64,000 bases of DNA from Agarophyton chilense (GCA_030374765.1 JARGXX010000077.1:496001-560000), one strand, 5' to 3'; positions 46,518 to 56,737 are shown, counted from the first letter of the stretch. Numbers and translations are program-made. The notes: generated by a model not told the origin, from the sequence alone.

Positions 46518-46962
46518 TGTGAAGGAGCAACGATTAAGGTTGAATTCCGTAAGCCGCCCAGGCCTGAGGGACCTTACAGACGCCACGTAGACTGGTCGAC
46601 CTGAGCTGGGCACATTCAGTTAATTATTTATTTTGTTTAGTGTAATAGGATAGCTTTACAGTGCCAGGGAGATCCAAGCGCCTCGCCATCGATACTTACT
46701 TGGCTCGAGTGACGCTTCTTTCTTAGAGTAAGGTAGGCACCGTTAGGATACTAAGTTACCCCCTTTGGTACATTGGTTCCACCAATTGGTCTTCAATCCA
46801 TCTTTTCCGTAGCTTCGACCTGTAGGACCACGCAGTAAACGCCAGAACATTGCACCAAGTACTCTGGGAGTGCCGCCGTCAATGATACGAACCTTAAGAC
46901 GCGCTCTATGATGCTACCTCAGGTTGAGACCAGTACGCTGACCTACCAGTCATTGCGTTACA
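46518..46962 (+). repeat. Solo LTR of the element C family, inverted orientation
   Basis: 445 bp beginning TGTGAAGGAGC and ending GCGTTACA, matching the reverse complement of the LTRs at 50105-50549 and 58551-58996 throughout. Shared strings include CACCAAGTACTCTGGGAGTG, GGTCGACC and AGTGACGCTTCT. It has the canonical TG...CA ends. No plus-strand internal region follows, so it is solo. The flanking 5-mers (GGTTT and TTCAC) do not match. Confidence 0.9.
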
Positions 46963-46979
46963 TTCACCACCCTGACAGG

Positions 46980-47880
46980 GTCTGCGGCTATCAACAATAT
47001 CATTTGACGGGATTCTTTCTGCTTTTCACGTCTTTTGACACTCACGAAAGCATGAACTCCTACTCGGATGGAAGAGTTTCCTTTTCGCCGTTTAGCATCA
47101 TAATTTCGAATATAACGAGTCTGCGTTTTAGATGACTCCTTACCGGATTCTTTCGTTTTCCTATTCATATCATTCCTCCACTTTAGATGGTACTTAGACG
47201 GCGTCGGCAGGTCCATTCCTGTGATTTCGTTGAGCACAACCGATATGGCCGGAGATTCGAGTGAGAGCACGAGGTCCAACCGTGTCGTCTTCGAAAAGAT
47301 ATGAATTTGCCTATTGTACGCGTAGCACGGAGTATCTGTGATCAAGTTCTAATCCCTCGGGCGGTCTGAAATGTATTGTTGCAAGGCTGCTACCAGCGTG
47401 CGGTTGAAACTTTTCAATTGACCGTAACATTGCGGATGGTAGATTGTGGTAAACACATTCGAATGCCCATAATTTGGAAAACTTTCTGAAATAACTTCGG
47501 AACGAATTACTTCACATTGTCTTATAGCAGGGCTTCTGGTGGACCATTTACGAAAACCTATTGTTTCATGACTTCCAGTGTGCTTACGGATGCAATGATT
47601 CTCTTCGGCGGTACAATTCGCACAAGATTCAAGAAGCGGCGTGTAAATACCGACAGGTAGCGATAGCCTCGAATTGACCGAATTAATTCCCCTAAGATGT
47701 CAATACCGATGTATTGCGGTGGCGTTTTCGCCGGAAACAACGTCATTATATTCCACTGCTCGTAGAGCTTCACGCGATTCTTCGCACATGTCGTGCACAA
47801 CTTCATTGTAGCTCGTCAGTCTATTTTCAAGGTAGGCCAATAAAAATATCTTCTCAGAGTCATAAACAAGCTCGTTCCTC
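46980..47880 (-). pseudogene. Integrase of element D
   Basis: The zinc-binding region around 47870-47780 reads TLRRYFYWPTLKIDCRATMK, then LCTTCAKNR. The core start at 47700-47560 reads QYIGIDILGELI, RGYRYLSVFTRRF. The middle is damaged around 47540-47400 (PPEALL.DN, MGIRMCLPQSTIRN). The C-terminal part at 47345-46980 contains LPTPSKYHLKWRNDMNRKTK and ends at the solo LTR. Stops and frame changes are present. Confidence 0.75.
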
Positions 47881-48179
47881 TTCGCTGACTAGCCACTCTG
47901 CTCTAATGGGCCAGATAGAGTGCTCGACTCTTCATGAAATGTAAAACCACGATTTGGCAATTCTTTTCGACATGTCTTAAATGTGTTCCTCTTCACTCGA
48001 GTTAAAAAGAGATATCCTGTCCCCGGTTAAGACTAAAGCGTATCGACGCACAAAACGTGTCGGTTTGCTGCTCATTGAAGATCTCAGTGCACAAGATTCT
48101 TTCGAATTGATCCAAAGGGTCACTATTTGCCAAGACAAGAATCAGACCCGCAATTGAATAATGAATATGTGTTTTTTGT

Positions 48180-48560
48180 TCTTTTGTTTTCTAAAATTGG
48201 AAATGGGTACCCATGTAAACTCTAGGGTTTTGTTTAGTGGTTTCTTCTTCGGTTTCGCCCAACGTTTGGAGTTGCGATGGGGAATCTGCTTAGACACTAG
48301 CTATTCCATTCTTGTACTTCACTTTGAAATCGAATACGGAAAAGCGTAAGTGCCACCTTGTGAGACGACCTGAGAGCTTTTGGAAGGGCATTAATTAACG
48401 TAGAAACGAATGATCCATGTTGAAGACAAAACGATATCCTTGTAGATACGGTCTCAAAAAAGCTATAGCCCAGACGACTGTAAGGCATTCTTTTTCTGAA
48501 ACTGTATACTCATTTTCAGCTATGTTCAGCGATCATGACCAGTAACCACTGGGTTTTCAT
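48180..48560 (-). pseudogene. RNase H of element D
   Basis: Across two frames it reads SEKECLTVVWAIAFLRPYLQ, then YRFVFNMDHSF and GRLTRWHLRFSVFDFKVKYK, the expected RNase H motifs in order. The catalytic HTDH motif is altered to NMDH. Confidence 0.75.
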
Positions 48561-48989
48561 TCACCATTAGGTTTTGTTGGAAGAAGAACACACCTTACTT
48601 GGTAGTCGGTGAAGTGGGTATACACTGAATATGGTAAATTGGAGACGAGCAGCACTAGGACTGGAGCTCTAATGATGCTTAGTTTCAGCTTGTCAAATGC
48701 ATCTCATTCAGCTGTTCCAAAAGTTTTCGGCTCTACTGACTGTCTCTTAAGCAACATTGCGTAGAGCGGTGCCACTCTGTGTGAGTTTTTTTGCTCAAAT
48801 TGTCAGCATATGTTTCATAAGCGTTGGAAAGAGCGTATGTATCTCTGCGTAGACAGACGTTGAGCTTGGTAGAGAGCCCCTGTTTGTGCTTCCTAAACAG
48901 CAAGATTCACCGGCTGTATCACTGGTACAAAGTACTTGACGGGACCAGCGAACTATATGCACTTCTTGAACTTCAAGGTTATAACTGCG

Positions 48990-49817
48990 GTGGGCAGTGC
49001 TTTGAAAATGTCCTCGACATGCCGTAAATAGATTCCCATATCTTGGGCCAAGATAATCATATCGTCCAAATAGACTACAGAAGGCTTTTTCTTATAGCTT
49101 GAAATCAAGATGTCCAGAGCACGCTAAAAAGTATCTGGTGCGTTGGGTAAGCCAAATGGCACGCTTTTGAAACGGTACAGACCGGCATGAATTTAAATCT
49201 CGGGTTTGTTCTGGTCTTCTTACGCCACTGGCACCCGGAAATAGCCAGGGTTGGTGTCCAACGTGGTGAAAACGTTTGATTCTTTTGATTTGTAAACATA
49301 TTCGTAGATTCGGGGCAACGGTTATGTCTCGGGAACAGTATCTGCGTTCAGTTTTCGATAATAGATATAGAATCGTAAAGATCTATCGGGTTTTGGAACC
49401 ACTACTGCTGATGAGACCCAAGCAGATTGAGCTGCTATAATGTCTTCAAGGATTTTCCATACATTTCCTTTTTCCACTTGACGAGTTCGAGGTCCCACTC
49501 TGTAAAGTGGTTGTATGATGGATGGAGATATTTGAACCAAATCGGTATTATGCTTAGCCTTAACTTAATCTTGGTTCTGTATTGTTTGGCAAACTGTGCT
49601 AATTCTAGCTCACCAACCAGGCTCTCTGGATTTTTTCGGTAAGCAATTGATCTCCAAACTGTTTTGAAGATTCTTCGTCTGTGTCACCGAAATAGGTCAA
49701 TTCCAATAGTTCTGCAGTACAAAGATGAGAAATGGCCAACATTTTGAAAGGAAGCACATCTGTTTTAAAACCCTGATTCATCGGTATCTGATAATCGACA
49801 TTGGCAGAGTTACTCAA
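48990..49817 (-). pseudogene. Reverse transcriptase and linker of element D
   Basis: Fingers: AAQSAWVSSAVVVPKPDRSL, RFYIYYRKLNADTVPET (49540-49322). Palm: TLDTNPGYFRVPVA and GLYRFKSVPFGLPNAPDTF around 49280-49140. The catalytic VVYLDDMIILAQDM is intact at about 49085-49045. The upstream linker is open at 49817-49605. There are several frame changes. Confidence 0.85.
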
Positions 49818-50104
49818 GAATTACCCAATAGAGTTTATAAGGTTCCACCGGAACAATGACGTCAGCGACCAGCAATCCACGAGAATCAATTATCTGCGTA
49901 CTGTGTTGGATTCCCGAGATTCCTTGTTGCTCTATTTTAACTTGAACCAGGGTTTGGTCCTGAGTCTTTAGCACTTCCGTCTTCGCAACTCGAAGTTTTG
50001 GTCAGACATGTCCTCGAGATTTACAGTACTTTATACATGGTGAAAGCGGGGGCTTCGGGGCATTTACGCAACGGCTCGCAAACAATCGGGACCGTGGACC
50101 CATC

Positions 50105-50549
50105 TGTAACGCAATGACTGTTGGGTCAGCGTAAAGGTCTCGACCGGTGGTAGCGTGGTAGAGCAGGTCCTAAGGTTCGAATCCTTGATGGCGGCACTCC
50201 CAGAGTACTTGGTGCAATGGGCTGGATTTTGCGGCGTAGTCCTACAGGTTGGAGCTACGGAAACGATGGCTTGAAGACCAAAAGGTGGAACAAATATACC
50301 AAAGAGGGTTATTTAGTATTCTGACGGTGCCGACCTTACTCTAAGAGAGAAGCGTCACTCGAGCCAAGCAAATAGTACTGGCTAGGCGGTGAGATCTCCC
50401 TGGCACTGTAGTGTTAATCTATTACAATAATTAAAAAAAATAATAATCTACATGAGTCCACCTAAGTTCGACCTGTATACGTGTTACCTGCAAGATCCTT
50501 AAGGGCCCGGCGGCTTACAGGGCTCAACCGCTATCACCGCTCGTTCACA
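50105..50549 (-). repeat. 3' LTR of element C
   Basis: 445 bp with TG...CA ends on the plus strand (TGTAACGC to GTTCACA), about 85-90% identical by eye to the 58551-58996 copy. It contains AGCGTGGTAGAGC (50151-50163) and GGTTCGAATCC (50174-50184), which look like tRNA A and B boxes but are too close together for a tRNA. Confidence 0.95.
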
Positions 50550-50550
50550 T

Positions 50551-50562
50551 ATCTCCATCCTT
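50551..50562 (-). promoter_or_regulatory. Polypurine tract of element C
   Basis: On the minus strand AAGGATGGAGAT directly precedes the 3' LTR, in the place where plus-strand DNA synthesis is primed in LTR elements. Confidence 0.6.
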
Positions 50563-50632
50563 AGGATTCGACCGTCACGGCGAAGTCCACATTGCCTCAC
50601 ACCTTCCTGGGGGTCTGGCTCTAGTTGGACCT

Positions 50633-51689
50633 ATGGGTGAACATTCGATCTTGCCTTCGGGGTCAGAACATTGTGATCCTAAGCGTCCTAATGGCCTGGA
50701 CACGAGCGATGCCGTGCCCGACATGTCCGCGTCTTATGACCAATCAGGGGGTTTGTTGTTCTCGTTACCAGTGGGCGCGACGGGGCGTAGCATCGCCACC
50801 ATCCTCGGGAGTACCAGTGCGTAGGAGCTGACCCTTGGCGTCAGGTAGGCAATTAGTTCACCTAAGGTACAGTACGCGCACCGGGGGGGGGGGTTCCTTG
50901 CCGCTTTTCATATCCTTCGGTATTCCTTCGGCGACCCTACGCGCGTTGTCCGCCGTGAACCACGGTGCGCACTTCGTCCATTCAAGGTCACGTCAGTCAT
51001 CCTGCCCGATTCGGTTTCATCTTTCCTTTTTCCCTTCTCGGTATTCCTCCATTGGTCGTGCGCGATGCCGCGATCGCCTTATAAGCCCGTCGGATATGCC
51101 ATTCTCCTTCCGGACTATGTCGCTTCCGTCGGTTTTCCTATCCATTTCCCGGCGAACCCACCTATAGGCGGCGGCACCATGGCTTCGAACAACCAAGCGG
51201 GGAGCTGCTCTGGATACAAAGTAGCCTATGAACGCCCCGGGGACCGCTATGACCTTACCATCGGACGGAATCAGCGGGCAGTGCGTCATTTCATTCTGCC
51301 GTACAGTTGGTATTACTGCCTTGATGGACATTGCGAAAGTCCTTGGGAATGCTTGCTCCTGGGCGCGTCGTTCGGTTTGCTACGACGCCGTTGTCCAACA
51401 GGGTCAGGATCTGAAAACCGCTATGGTCAATATCCTGCAGCAGAATGCGCAGTTGATGTCCCAGATGGTTACTGTTGACTTGGATGCCCGGTATGGTCCC
51501 AATTTGAGTGACAGGGAGGTTTCCAATGGTGACAATTGTTCCTCAAGCGAATCCCCACCGAAGAAGCGTGCCCAGCACGCTGGGGCCGGTTCGGGTGGTT
51601 CAGGTGGCTCCTCGGGTGACTCTAGTCCCGGTTTCGCTCCTGCAGGTGCCAATGAGGACGACAGAGTTACTCCTGCGGCGCCCCAGTGA
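50633..51689 (+). pseudogene. Plus-strand ORF of element C, unrecognised product
   Basis: Coding-like plus-strand blocks: an ATG at 50633 (MGEHSILPSGSEHC, ending GATGRSIATILGSTSA); an ATG at 51179 in a strong context (GGCACCATGG) opening MASNNQAGSCSGYKVAYERP; and a frame from the ATG at 51228 to a stop at 51689 containing QQGQDLKTAMVNILQQNAQL, an acidic Ser-rich stretch and a Gly/Ser-rich tail. An AATAAA lies at 51775-51780. Frames change at least twice. The ORF converges on pol, whose stop is at 51872, only ~180 bp away. Similarity to the A and B ORFs is at best a short GYKVA/GIRVA string. Confidence 0.5.
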
Positions 51690-51774
51690 GTCCAGTTGGT
51701 GTTCGGAACGCTTCCGCGAACCCTGAGCTCATACCGAGGGCTGTTAGGCCTCTGTTAGTTACTCGAGTAGGATC

Positions 51775-51780
51775 AATAAA
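51775..51780 (+). terminator. Candidate poly(A) signal for the plus-strand ORF
   Basis: AATAAA 86 bp after the plus-strand ORF stop, inside the gap between the two converging reading frames. Confidence 0.4.
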
Positions 51781-51871
51781 GTAGTGTTTGTGCTTTCCCA
51801 AGATCTTCCTTGTATCTCAAATGTGCGTGCCCCGGGACGGCGTCCAATCTTGAGAGCGTCCCGTGTCTTCC

Positions 51872-52687
51872 TTAGGTGTCTCCGAAGGACTGATTTTGTT
51901 CCCTGATGCGGGAGCTATGACGAACCGTCGTACTCCGGCGAACCGTCGTGTCGGGAGGCGTTTTGGGATCATTCAGACTAATGGTTGCCCCCTTCTGAAG
52001 AACTTGCACCGAGTGGCTGATTCTGCGCCAATAGCGGGCGATAAAATTAGCCGGAATGGTTTGACGTTCTTGCCAAGTATCTTGCTCAGGGGTGTAGCCG
52101 AACCAACGGACGCGATAGCGCATAGTTCCATCTTCTCCCCGACCGGCGGACATGATGCGCTCGATCACATATTCCGGTTCGTAATCATCGTCCGGAAGGA
52201 GAGTGTGGTCAAGAGCGGCGAATCCATCGGAGTCGGTTGGGAGCGATGGGTCATAGTAGTTGGCATTGATCATCGTGTCCGTGGGGCTAGTCGAGTCCTT
52301 GGGAACTGCCTTAGGGGGTGTGGAGACTTGAGTGTCGACCGGAGGTCGTGGTGCTTCCGTTGGGCCAGGGGGCTGGGACGTTTGTGGTCCGAAGGAACTG
52401 GGAGCTCGTGTCACGCGGGCAATAGACTCGGTGTCCTGTAGGCCGTCAATGAATAAAGTGATGGTGTGTTCATTGGCCTTAAGGACTTTGTATGGTCCCG
52501 TAGAGCGGGGTAAGAGCTTCAGCTTAGTGTCCTCGAGTTCCTCATTGTCCTTCGGTGGCCGGTCCAGGTAAACCAGATCTCCTTTCCCAAAGGTCGGTGT
52601 GTTCCGAAACCGTTTTATCGAAATTGCACTTGTAGTGCCGTGGAGCTTTGGTTTGTACAGTTCTGGCCGATTGGAGAATGCGGTCAA
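51872..52687 (-). CDS. Integrase C-terminus with chromodomain, element C
   Basis: A 271-residue open block. The first ~90 residues are the integrase C-terminal fold (TPTFGKGDLVYLDRPPKDN, LLPRSTGPYKVLKANEHTIT). A Pro/Thr-rich linker follows, then a chromodomain near residues 165-220 (YEPEYVIERIMSAGRGEDGT, MRYRVRWFGYTPEQDTWQER) with the aromatic cage positions Y/W present. Chromodomains read histone marks and steer integration to heterochromatin. The block is open to its natural stop but is separated from the integrase core by stops and frame changes. Confidence 0.85.
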   Translation of the reverse strand: MTAFSNRPELYKPKLHGTTSAISIKRFRNTPTFGKGDLVYLDRPPKDNEELEDTKLKLLPRSTGPYKVLKANEHTITLFIDGLQDTESIARVTRAPSSFGPQTSQPPGPTEAPRPPVDTQVSTPPKAVPKDSTSPTDTMINANYYDPSLPTDSDGFAALDHTLLPDDDYEPEYVIERIMSAGRGEDGTMRYRVRWFGYTPEQDTWQERQTIPANFIARYWRRISHSVQVLQKGATISLNDPKTPPDTTVRRSTTVRHSSRIREQNQSFGDT

Positions 52688-52859
52688 TGCGTCAGCGCGA
52701 ATAGCGCTTCGCCTGGGTAGGAGTCATGCCTTCGGTTATGTCCTGGGGTATGATAGACTACTGAAGGTCATTATCTTTCGGCGGCGGCCCTCTCGTTTGC
52801 GTTAAGTCGAAAGGCGTTGTGCCTGTGGAAGTGTGCACCTGCGTGTTTTAGGCATAAAC

Positions 52860-53520
52860 CAGTGGCTCAACGTATTCGTCCCAGTCCAATTGGTGCTCCG
52901 AAACGTAGTGCGCCAATCGCTCCAGAAGGGTGCGGTTGAAGCGTTCGGCTTGGCTATTGGATTGCGGGTGGTACGCCGTGGTGGTCACATGTTTCATAAC
53001 TAAGGCAGCGCAGACATGCGAGAAGAATTAGGATACAAACTGGCTGCCGTCATCCGTAAGGAGGTAGATTGGCATGCCATATGGATATACCCAGTGGAAC
53101 AAGAAGGCCGGGGTGATATCCGGGGCCGTTGTCTTTCCTAGGGGTAGGGCTCGGGTAAGTTTGGTAAACCTATTGGTTATAACCAAAACAAACCGTTTCC
53201 CCTGGGACGACTTAGGCAAAGGCCCAAGTATATCCATTGCGACAAATTCCATTGGACCTGCGGCACGGAAGAGCTTCAGTTGGGCCTTATGGTTGGAGCG
53301 GGACCCTCGGATCTGTGCGCACGATGCACAGTTCCGTGCAGTTTGCCATAGGTTTTGCGCCATTAGTGGCCAGTAGAAGGATTTCCTTAGGGTCTGGTAC
53401 ATTCATCGGCCTCGAAGACGACCAGCCAAGCGGGGGAAACGGGCGAGGTATATGAATCGCGCCCTTAGTCAAGTTGGTACTACCCGTTGGAGTGCGCCAT
53501 CCAGCGGTGAGCGGCGACAC
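52860..53520 (-). pseudogene. Integrase N-terminus and catalytic core, element C
   Basis: Zinc-binding end and core: MYQTLRKSFYWPLMAQNLWQ, CASCAQIRG, then EFVAMDILGPLPKSSQGK (first catalytic Asp), NRFTKLTRALPLGKTTA and LLTDDGSQFVS (second Asp). After a stop near 53027 the frame continues with AYHPQSNSQAERFNRTLLER (catalytic Glu). All three catalytic residues survive. Stops split the core. Confidence 0.85.
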
Positions 53521-53621
53521 AGTAGTCCAAATCGGTCATAATCGAAAAGGCATCCTAGGGTTCCTACCAATTGGTCTGCTTCCTTGCAGTATTCGTCTTC
53601 GACCTGCGCCTGTAGGAGTTC

Positions 53622-54416
53622 CTAAATAGTTATAGGGAGGAGCTCTTCTTCCTCCGGGGTTATCACATTAACCTGAGGTCGTGCCGAATTGGGCGGTACT
53701 GTTTCCCAGTCCCATAGGTATACTTCTTTCTCCTTTACCTCAGTGTTCTCTGATTGCACCTTACCCATAAGGTCATCTGTTTCCGTATAGTCCTGATGTC
53801 CATCATCTGTAAAGGGGGTGGGAATTAGGTCGCCAAATGGGGTATCATCAGTTCCGTCGGTGATGATTCGCGATAGGGCATCTGCTGCCTGGTGCTTGAT
53901 GTCTAGCATATAGGTTATCTCGTAGTCATATTCTGACAGCCTGAGGCGCCACCTAGCGAGGCGACTCGATGCATCGGTCATATTTAGTAACCAGCGGAGT
54001 GAATCATGATCTTTCGTAATGGTAAACCTGGTTCCCTCGAGGTACGGACGGTTTGTCAATACGAACCATACGATGGCTAGACATTCCTTCTCGGTCGTAC
54101 TGTAGGTTCGATCTGCGCTTGTGAGCGTTCTGCTCCAGTAGCCAATAGGTCGATAGTCTTTCGGTGACTCCTGTTCCTGTAGCAGTGCACAAGCCACTTG
54201 GAAATCAAAGGCATCTGTGTCCAGGACGGAAGGCCTATTGGGCATTGGTAAAGCCAAATGGGTGGGTTCAGAAATTTGTCCTTTAGGGTCTGAAATGCCT
54301 CGTACTGGTCTTCGGTAAGGGCTCCGAACTCCGAAGGTGTTCCCTTCTTCAGCATCGCGTTGAAAGGGGCCGAGATCTTGGGAAACCCTTGGACAAACCG
54401 TCGGTAAACGTTGCAC
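53622..54416 (-). CDS. RNase H and linker, element C
   Basis: The block contains VLDTDAFDFQVACALLQEQE, then IGYWSRTLTSADRTYSTTEK and TITKDHDSLRWLL with RLARWRLRLSEYDYEITYML. HTDH is replaced by TKDH. The last ~90 residues form an acidic linker toward integrase. It overlaps the RT block in another frame, indicating a frameshift around 54250. Confidence 0.8.
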   Translation of the reverse strand: MQRLPTVCPRVSQDLGPFQRDAEEGNTFGVRSPYRRPVRGISDPKGQISEPTHLALPMPNRPSVLDTDAFDFQVACALLQEQESPKDYRPIGYWSRTLTSADRTYSTTEKECLAIVWFVLTNRPYLEGTRFTITKDHDSLRWLLNMTDASSRLARWRLRLSEYDYEITYMLDIKHQAADALSRIITDGTDDTPFGDLIPTPFTDDGHQDYTETDDLMGKVQSENTEVKEKEVYLWDWETVPPNSARPQVNVITPEEEELLPITI

Positions 54417-54997
54417 AAGCCCACGATGGATAATAGTTTCGTGTGGGTCCTAGTAGGCTTAGCCTGGCGAATCGCATTTGTGGTCCGTATGGACACCTTT
54501 AGCTTTCCTGGGAGGACGACGTAACCGAGATAGTCCACTGAGGCCTGAAAGGAAGCGCATTTGAGGAGTTTCAGTGTCACTCCAGCGTTCAGTAGGATTG
54601 TTAGCACATTTTTCACGTTGCGAAAGTGTTCCTTTACGGTCCGCGAGAAGATTATAAAGTCATCCAAATAGACCAGGGCGAACTTCCATTTGACTGTGGA
54701 CAGTATAATGTCCATTACCCCTTGGAAAGTGGCTGGTGCATTCTTCAAACCAAAGCGCATGCGAGTAAATATGAACACACCTTCATGGGTGGTAAAGGTT
54801 GTCAGCGCTCTCGCGTCTTCGGCCAAAGGGATTTGCCAATATCCCGAGTTGCCGTCCAGTGTGGTAAATACGACAGCTTCGCCAAAGGAATCCAGACAGT
54901 CGTCCATGCGGGGTATCGGGTATGAGTCCCACTTGGTTACTGCATTCAGCTTCCTGTAGTCGACACAGAACCTGACGGAGCCATCTTTCTTAGCCAC
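54077..54997 (-). CDS. Reverse transcriptase, element C
   Basis: A 306-residue open block with the full set of RT motifs: KKDGSVRFCVDYRKLNAVTK, DSFGEAVVFTTLDGNSGYWQ, RMRFGLKNAPATFQGVMDII, FALVYLDDFIIFSRTV (catalytic YLDD) and VDYLGYVVLPGKLKVS. The thumb and connection follow. The fingers begin upstream of 54997 in a different frame (SEWASLLVLVA at about 55020). It copies element RNA into DNA. Confidence 0.9.
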   Translation of the reverse strand: MAKKDGSVRFCVDYRKLNAVTKWDSYPIPRMDDCLDSFGEAVVFTTLDGNSGYWQIPLAEDARALTTFTTHEGVFIFTRMRFGLKNAPATFQGVMDIILSTVKWKFALVYLDDFIIFSRTVKEHFRNVKNVLTILLNAGVTLKLLKCASFQASVDYLGYVVLPGKLKVSIRTTNAIRQAKPTRTHTKLLSIVGLCNVYRRFVQGFPKISAPFNAMLKKGTPSEFGALTEDQYEAFQTLKDKFLNPPIWLYQCPIGLPSWTQMPLISKWLVHCYRNRSHRKTIDLLATGAERSQAQIEPTVRPRRNV

Positions 54998-55203
54998 GAG
55001 GACAAGAAGACTTGCCCATTCGGATCGGTTTGGGGGCGCCGGCTATATGACTTGAGCGTTGGGCATCCTTTCCTTCTGGTCGGCGACAATTTCCCTACCT
55101 TTAAGGCCGGTACGGTATGGGTGCTGGAACTGTGGTCTAGCATAATCCTGAAGGTCAATGCGGTGTCTAGTGGCTCTGATTGTGCGAAATCTACCTGAAC
55201 ACA

Positions 55204-56214
55204 TCACATGGCCTGGTATTCCCTGAGGAGATCAAGTACCTGGGGCCTGTAGGATTCGAATTCTTCGCCGATGGCGACCGTCCCCTCCCAAGAGTCGACG
55301 TCCTCGTAGGGAGTTGGAGTCGCAGGATTATCCATTTGGGCCTCCATAATGGCCACGGGCGCGGATAAAGTGATACCAATCATTGCACCTTTAGGTAGCC
55401 GCACGGGTTTCTCTCGGAATTTGCTGATCGTGACGAAAAAGGACCTGTTGGGGTGGATGTCCATTACTCCATTGGCCATCAAGGTAAGGTGCTTCAGAAC
55501 CGTTTTCGGGTGGTTCTGAATCGTTTCGAGAACTGAGGTCTTAGAATGGACCGATACAGCGATTTGGGTCATCGGGGGTATCGTTATGGCCTTTGACAGG
55601 CGAAGCTTATTGGATTCGTGTTTTCGGAGACAACCGTTCGTTTGCGGTTCGCTTCTGGCACTGGGAGCGGAACCAGCGATGGAGATGGAAGGTGCGCGGT
55701 AGAACGCGACTTTCCTAAGGCCTGGATAAATGGACTTGATGTATCGATCGATAAAGGAGGTCCCTAGAATGGCCTCAGCGCCCAAGTTAGGACATACAAG
55801 AAACCACGTGCGGACTTTGAATTGTTTTACCTGGAGATAAAGTGGTACTATCCCTTTAATGTCTATTGGTCTACGTGATGCATCGGTAATCGTCGGGATC
55901 TTCCTTATCTGATCTAAATCTTGCCACCCCAGTGGGAGCAGCTTAGGATGGACCAAGTTGGGACCAGCGCATGTGTCCAATAAAGCTGTGGTCACTCGAG
56001 AGTTGTTGGAACGAATTCCTACGGTTACTCGAACTTTATAGTTCTCTTTCCTTAGGATACAGACGGGGTCGTTACTGTGTTCCAATTGTGGTTCATCCTG
56101 AGTTGTCCATTGTGGGTGGTTCGTATTGGGAGGTGAGGAGCTCTTTGGCTCATGACCGTCCAGTTGGTTAAGGCAGGGGCTTGAAGAGGGAGGATTTGCC
56201 TCGAATCGTCTCAC
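55204..56214 (-). CDS. Aspartic protease, element C
   Basis: A 336-residue open block. The active-site loop TTALLDTCAGPNLVHPKLLP reads D-T-C-A-G where most retropepsins have D-T/S-G-A. The second hallmark is EAILGTSFIDRYIKSIYPGL. The N-terminal ~70 residues are a polar linker and the C-terminal ~140 lead to RT. The whole block is intact. Whether D-T-C-A is active is unknown. Confidence 0.8.
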   Translation of the reverse strand: MRRFEANPPSSSPCLNQLDGHEPKSSSPPNTNHPQWTTQDEPQLEHSNDPVCILRKENYKVRVTVGIRSNNSRVTTALLDTCAGPNLVHPKLLPLGWQDLDQIRKIPTITDASRRPIDIKGIVPLYLQVKQFKVRTWFLVCPNLGAEAILGTSFIDRYIKSIYPGLRKVAFYRAPSISIAGSAPSARSEPQTNGCLRKHESNKLRLSKAITIPPMTQIAVSVHSKTSVLETIQNHPKTVLKHLTLMANGVMDIHPNRSFFVTISKFREKPVRLPKGAMIGITLSAPVAIMEAQMDNPATPTPYEDVDSWEGTVAIGEEFESYRPQVLDLLREYQAM

Positions 56215-56737
56215 TAGGAGTTTTCCGATGGGGTTTTCGTTTCTTTCTGAGGACAGGGTTCTTCCACGGGGTCGTCCGCAGGATTACAATGGCGTGGACC
56301 TGTGGGGCTTTGATCGGAGTATCTGGAGGCGTGCCATAGCGTGAGTTTCCAGGGGTCCCTGTGGTTAGTTGCTGTGCCCTGCTATACATTCCTTTGGATC
56401 TCCGCACCAGGTAATTCTCTTCCATTAGGGCTAGGAGGGTTTTACGTGCGTCCTCAGGCAGACACCTCCTACAGCCACAAGGTTGGGTCACAGAAAGGCA
56501 GAGGAAGCAAGCCCTTGGGGAGCGAACAAAAACGTCCTTGCGGGGCGGGAAGAGAGAATACTTGGGTGTGGGTGGTCCAGGGGTCGCTGTCATTCCCTGG
56601 GAGGTATATAATGGGGGCCCGAACGGAGAAGCACTGAAATTGACCGCGAGGACGTCTCCCGAATCGGCGTAATGGAGTGAAGCATCCTTGTGCGACTCCG
56701 TGGAGCTAATCAAATGGGCTTGGTTGGGTTTACGCAA
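56168..56737 (-). CDS. gag C-terminal nucleocapsid-like region, element C
   Basis: A 189-residue open block with a compact Cys cluster, ACFLCLSVTQPCGCRRCLPE (C-x2-C-x7-C-x-C-x2-C), in the place where a CCHC knuckle is usual. A basic Pro-rich tail follows (LRKKRKPHRKTPSE). It overlaps the protease frame by 47 bp. Confidence 0.6.
   Translation of the reverse strand: MRKPNQAHLISSTESHKDASLHYADSGDVLAVNFSASPFGPPLYTSQGMTATPGPPTPKYSLFPPRKDVFVRSPRACFLCLSVTQPCGCRRCLPEDARKTLLALMEENYLVRRSKGMYSRAQQLTTGTPGNSRYGTPPDTPIKAPQVHAIVILRTTPWKNPVLRKKRKPHRKTPSETIRGKSSLFKPLP

Larger units (their letters stand above)
46963..50104 (-). mobile_element. Ty3/gypsy retrotransposon D, truncated at both ends by element C-type LTRs
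   Basis: Minus-strand order: protease end at the right edge (DGSTVPIVCEPLRKCPEA, homologous to the protease end of element A), linker, RT (49540-48990), RNase H (~48560-48300) and integrase (~47870-46980). The right edge stops exactly at the LTR of element C and the left edge exactly at the solo LTR. Gag and most of protease are missing. Confidence 0.8.

Noticed and set aside
50151-50184. Functional tRNA gene in the element C LTR
   Set aside because: The A and B boxes are only 10 nt apart and no cloverleaf can form. Kept only as a tRNA-like motif.
52332-52571. Plus-strand frames across 51863-52805
   Set aside because: They are antisense shadows of the chromodomain-bearing integrase C-terminus, which has clear protein similarity on the minus strand.
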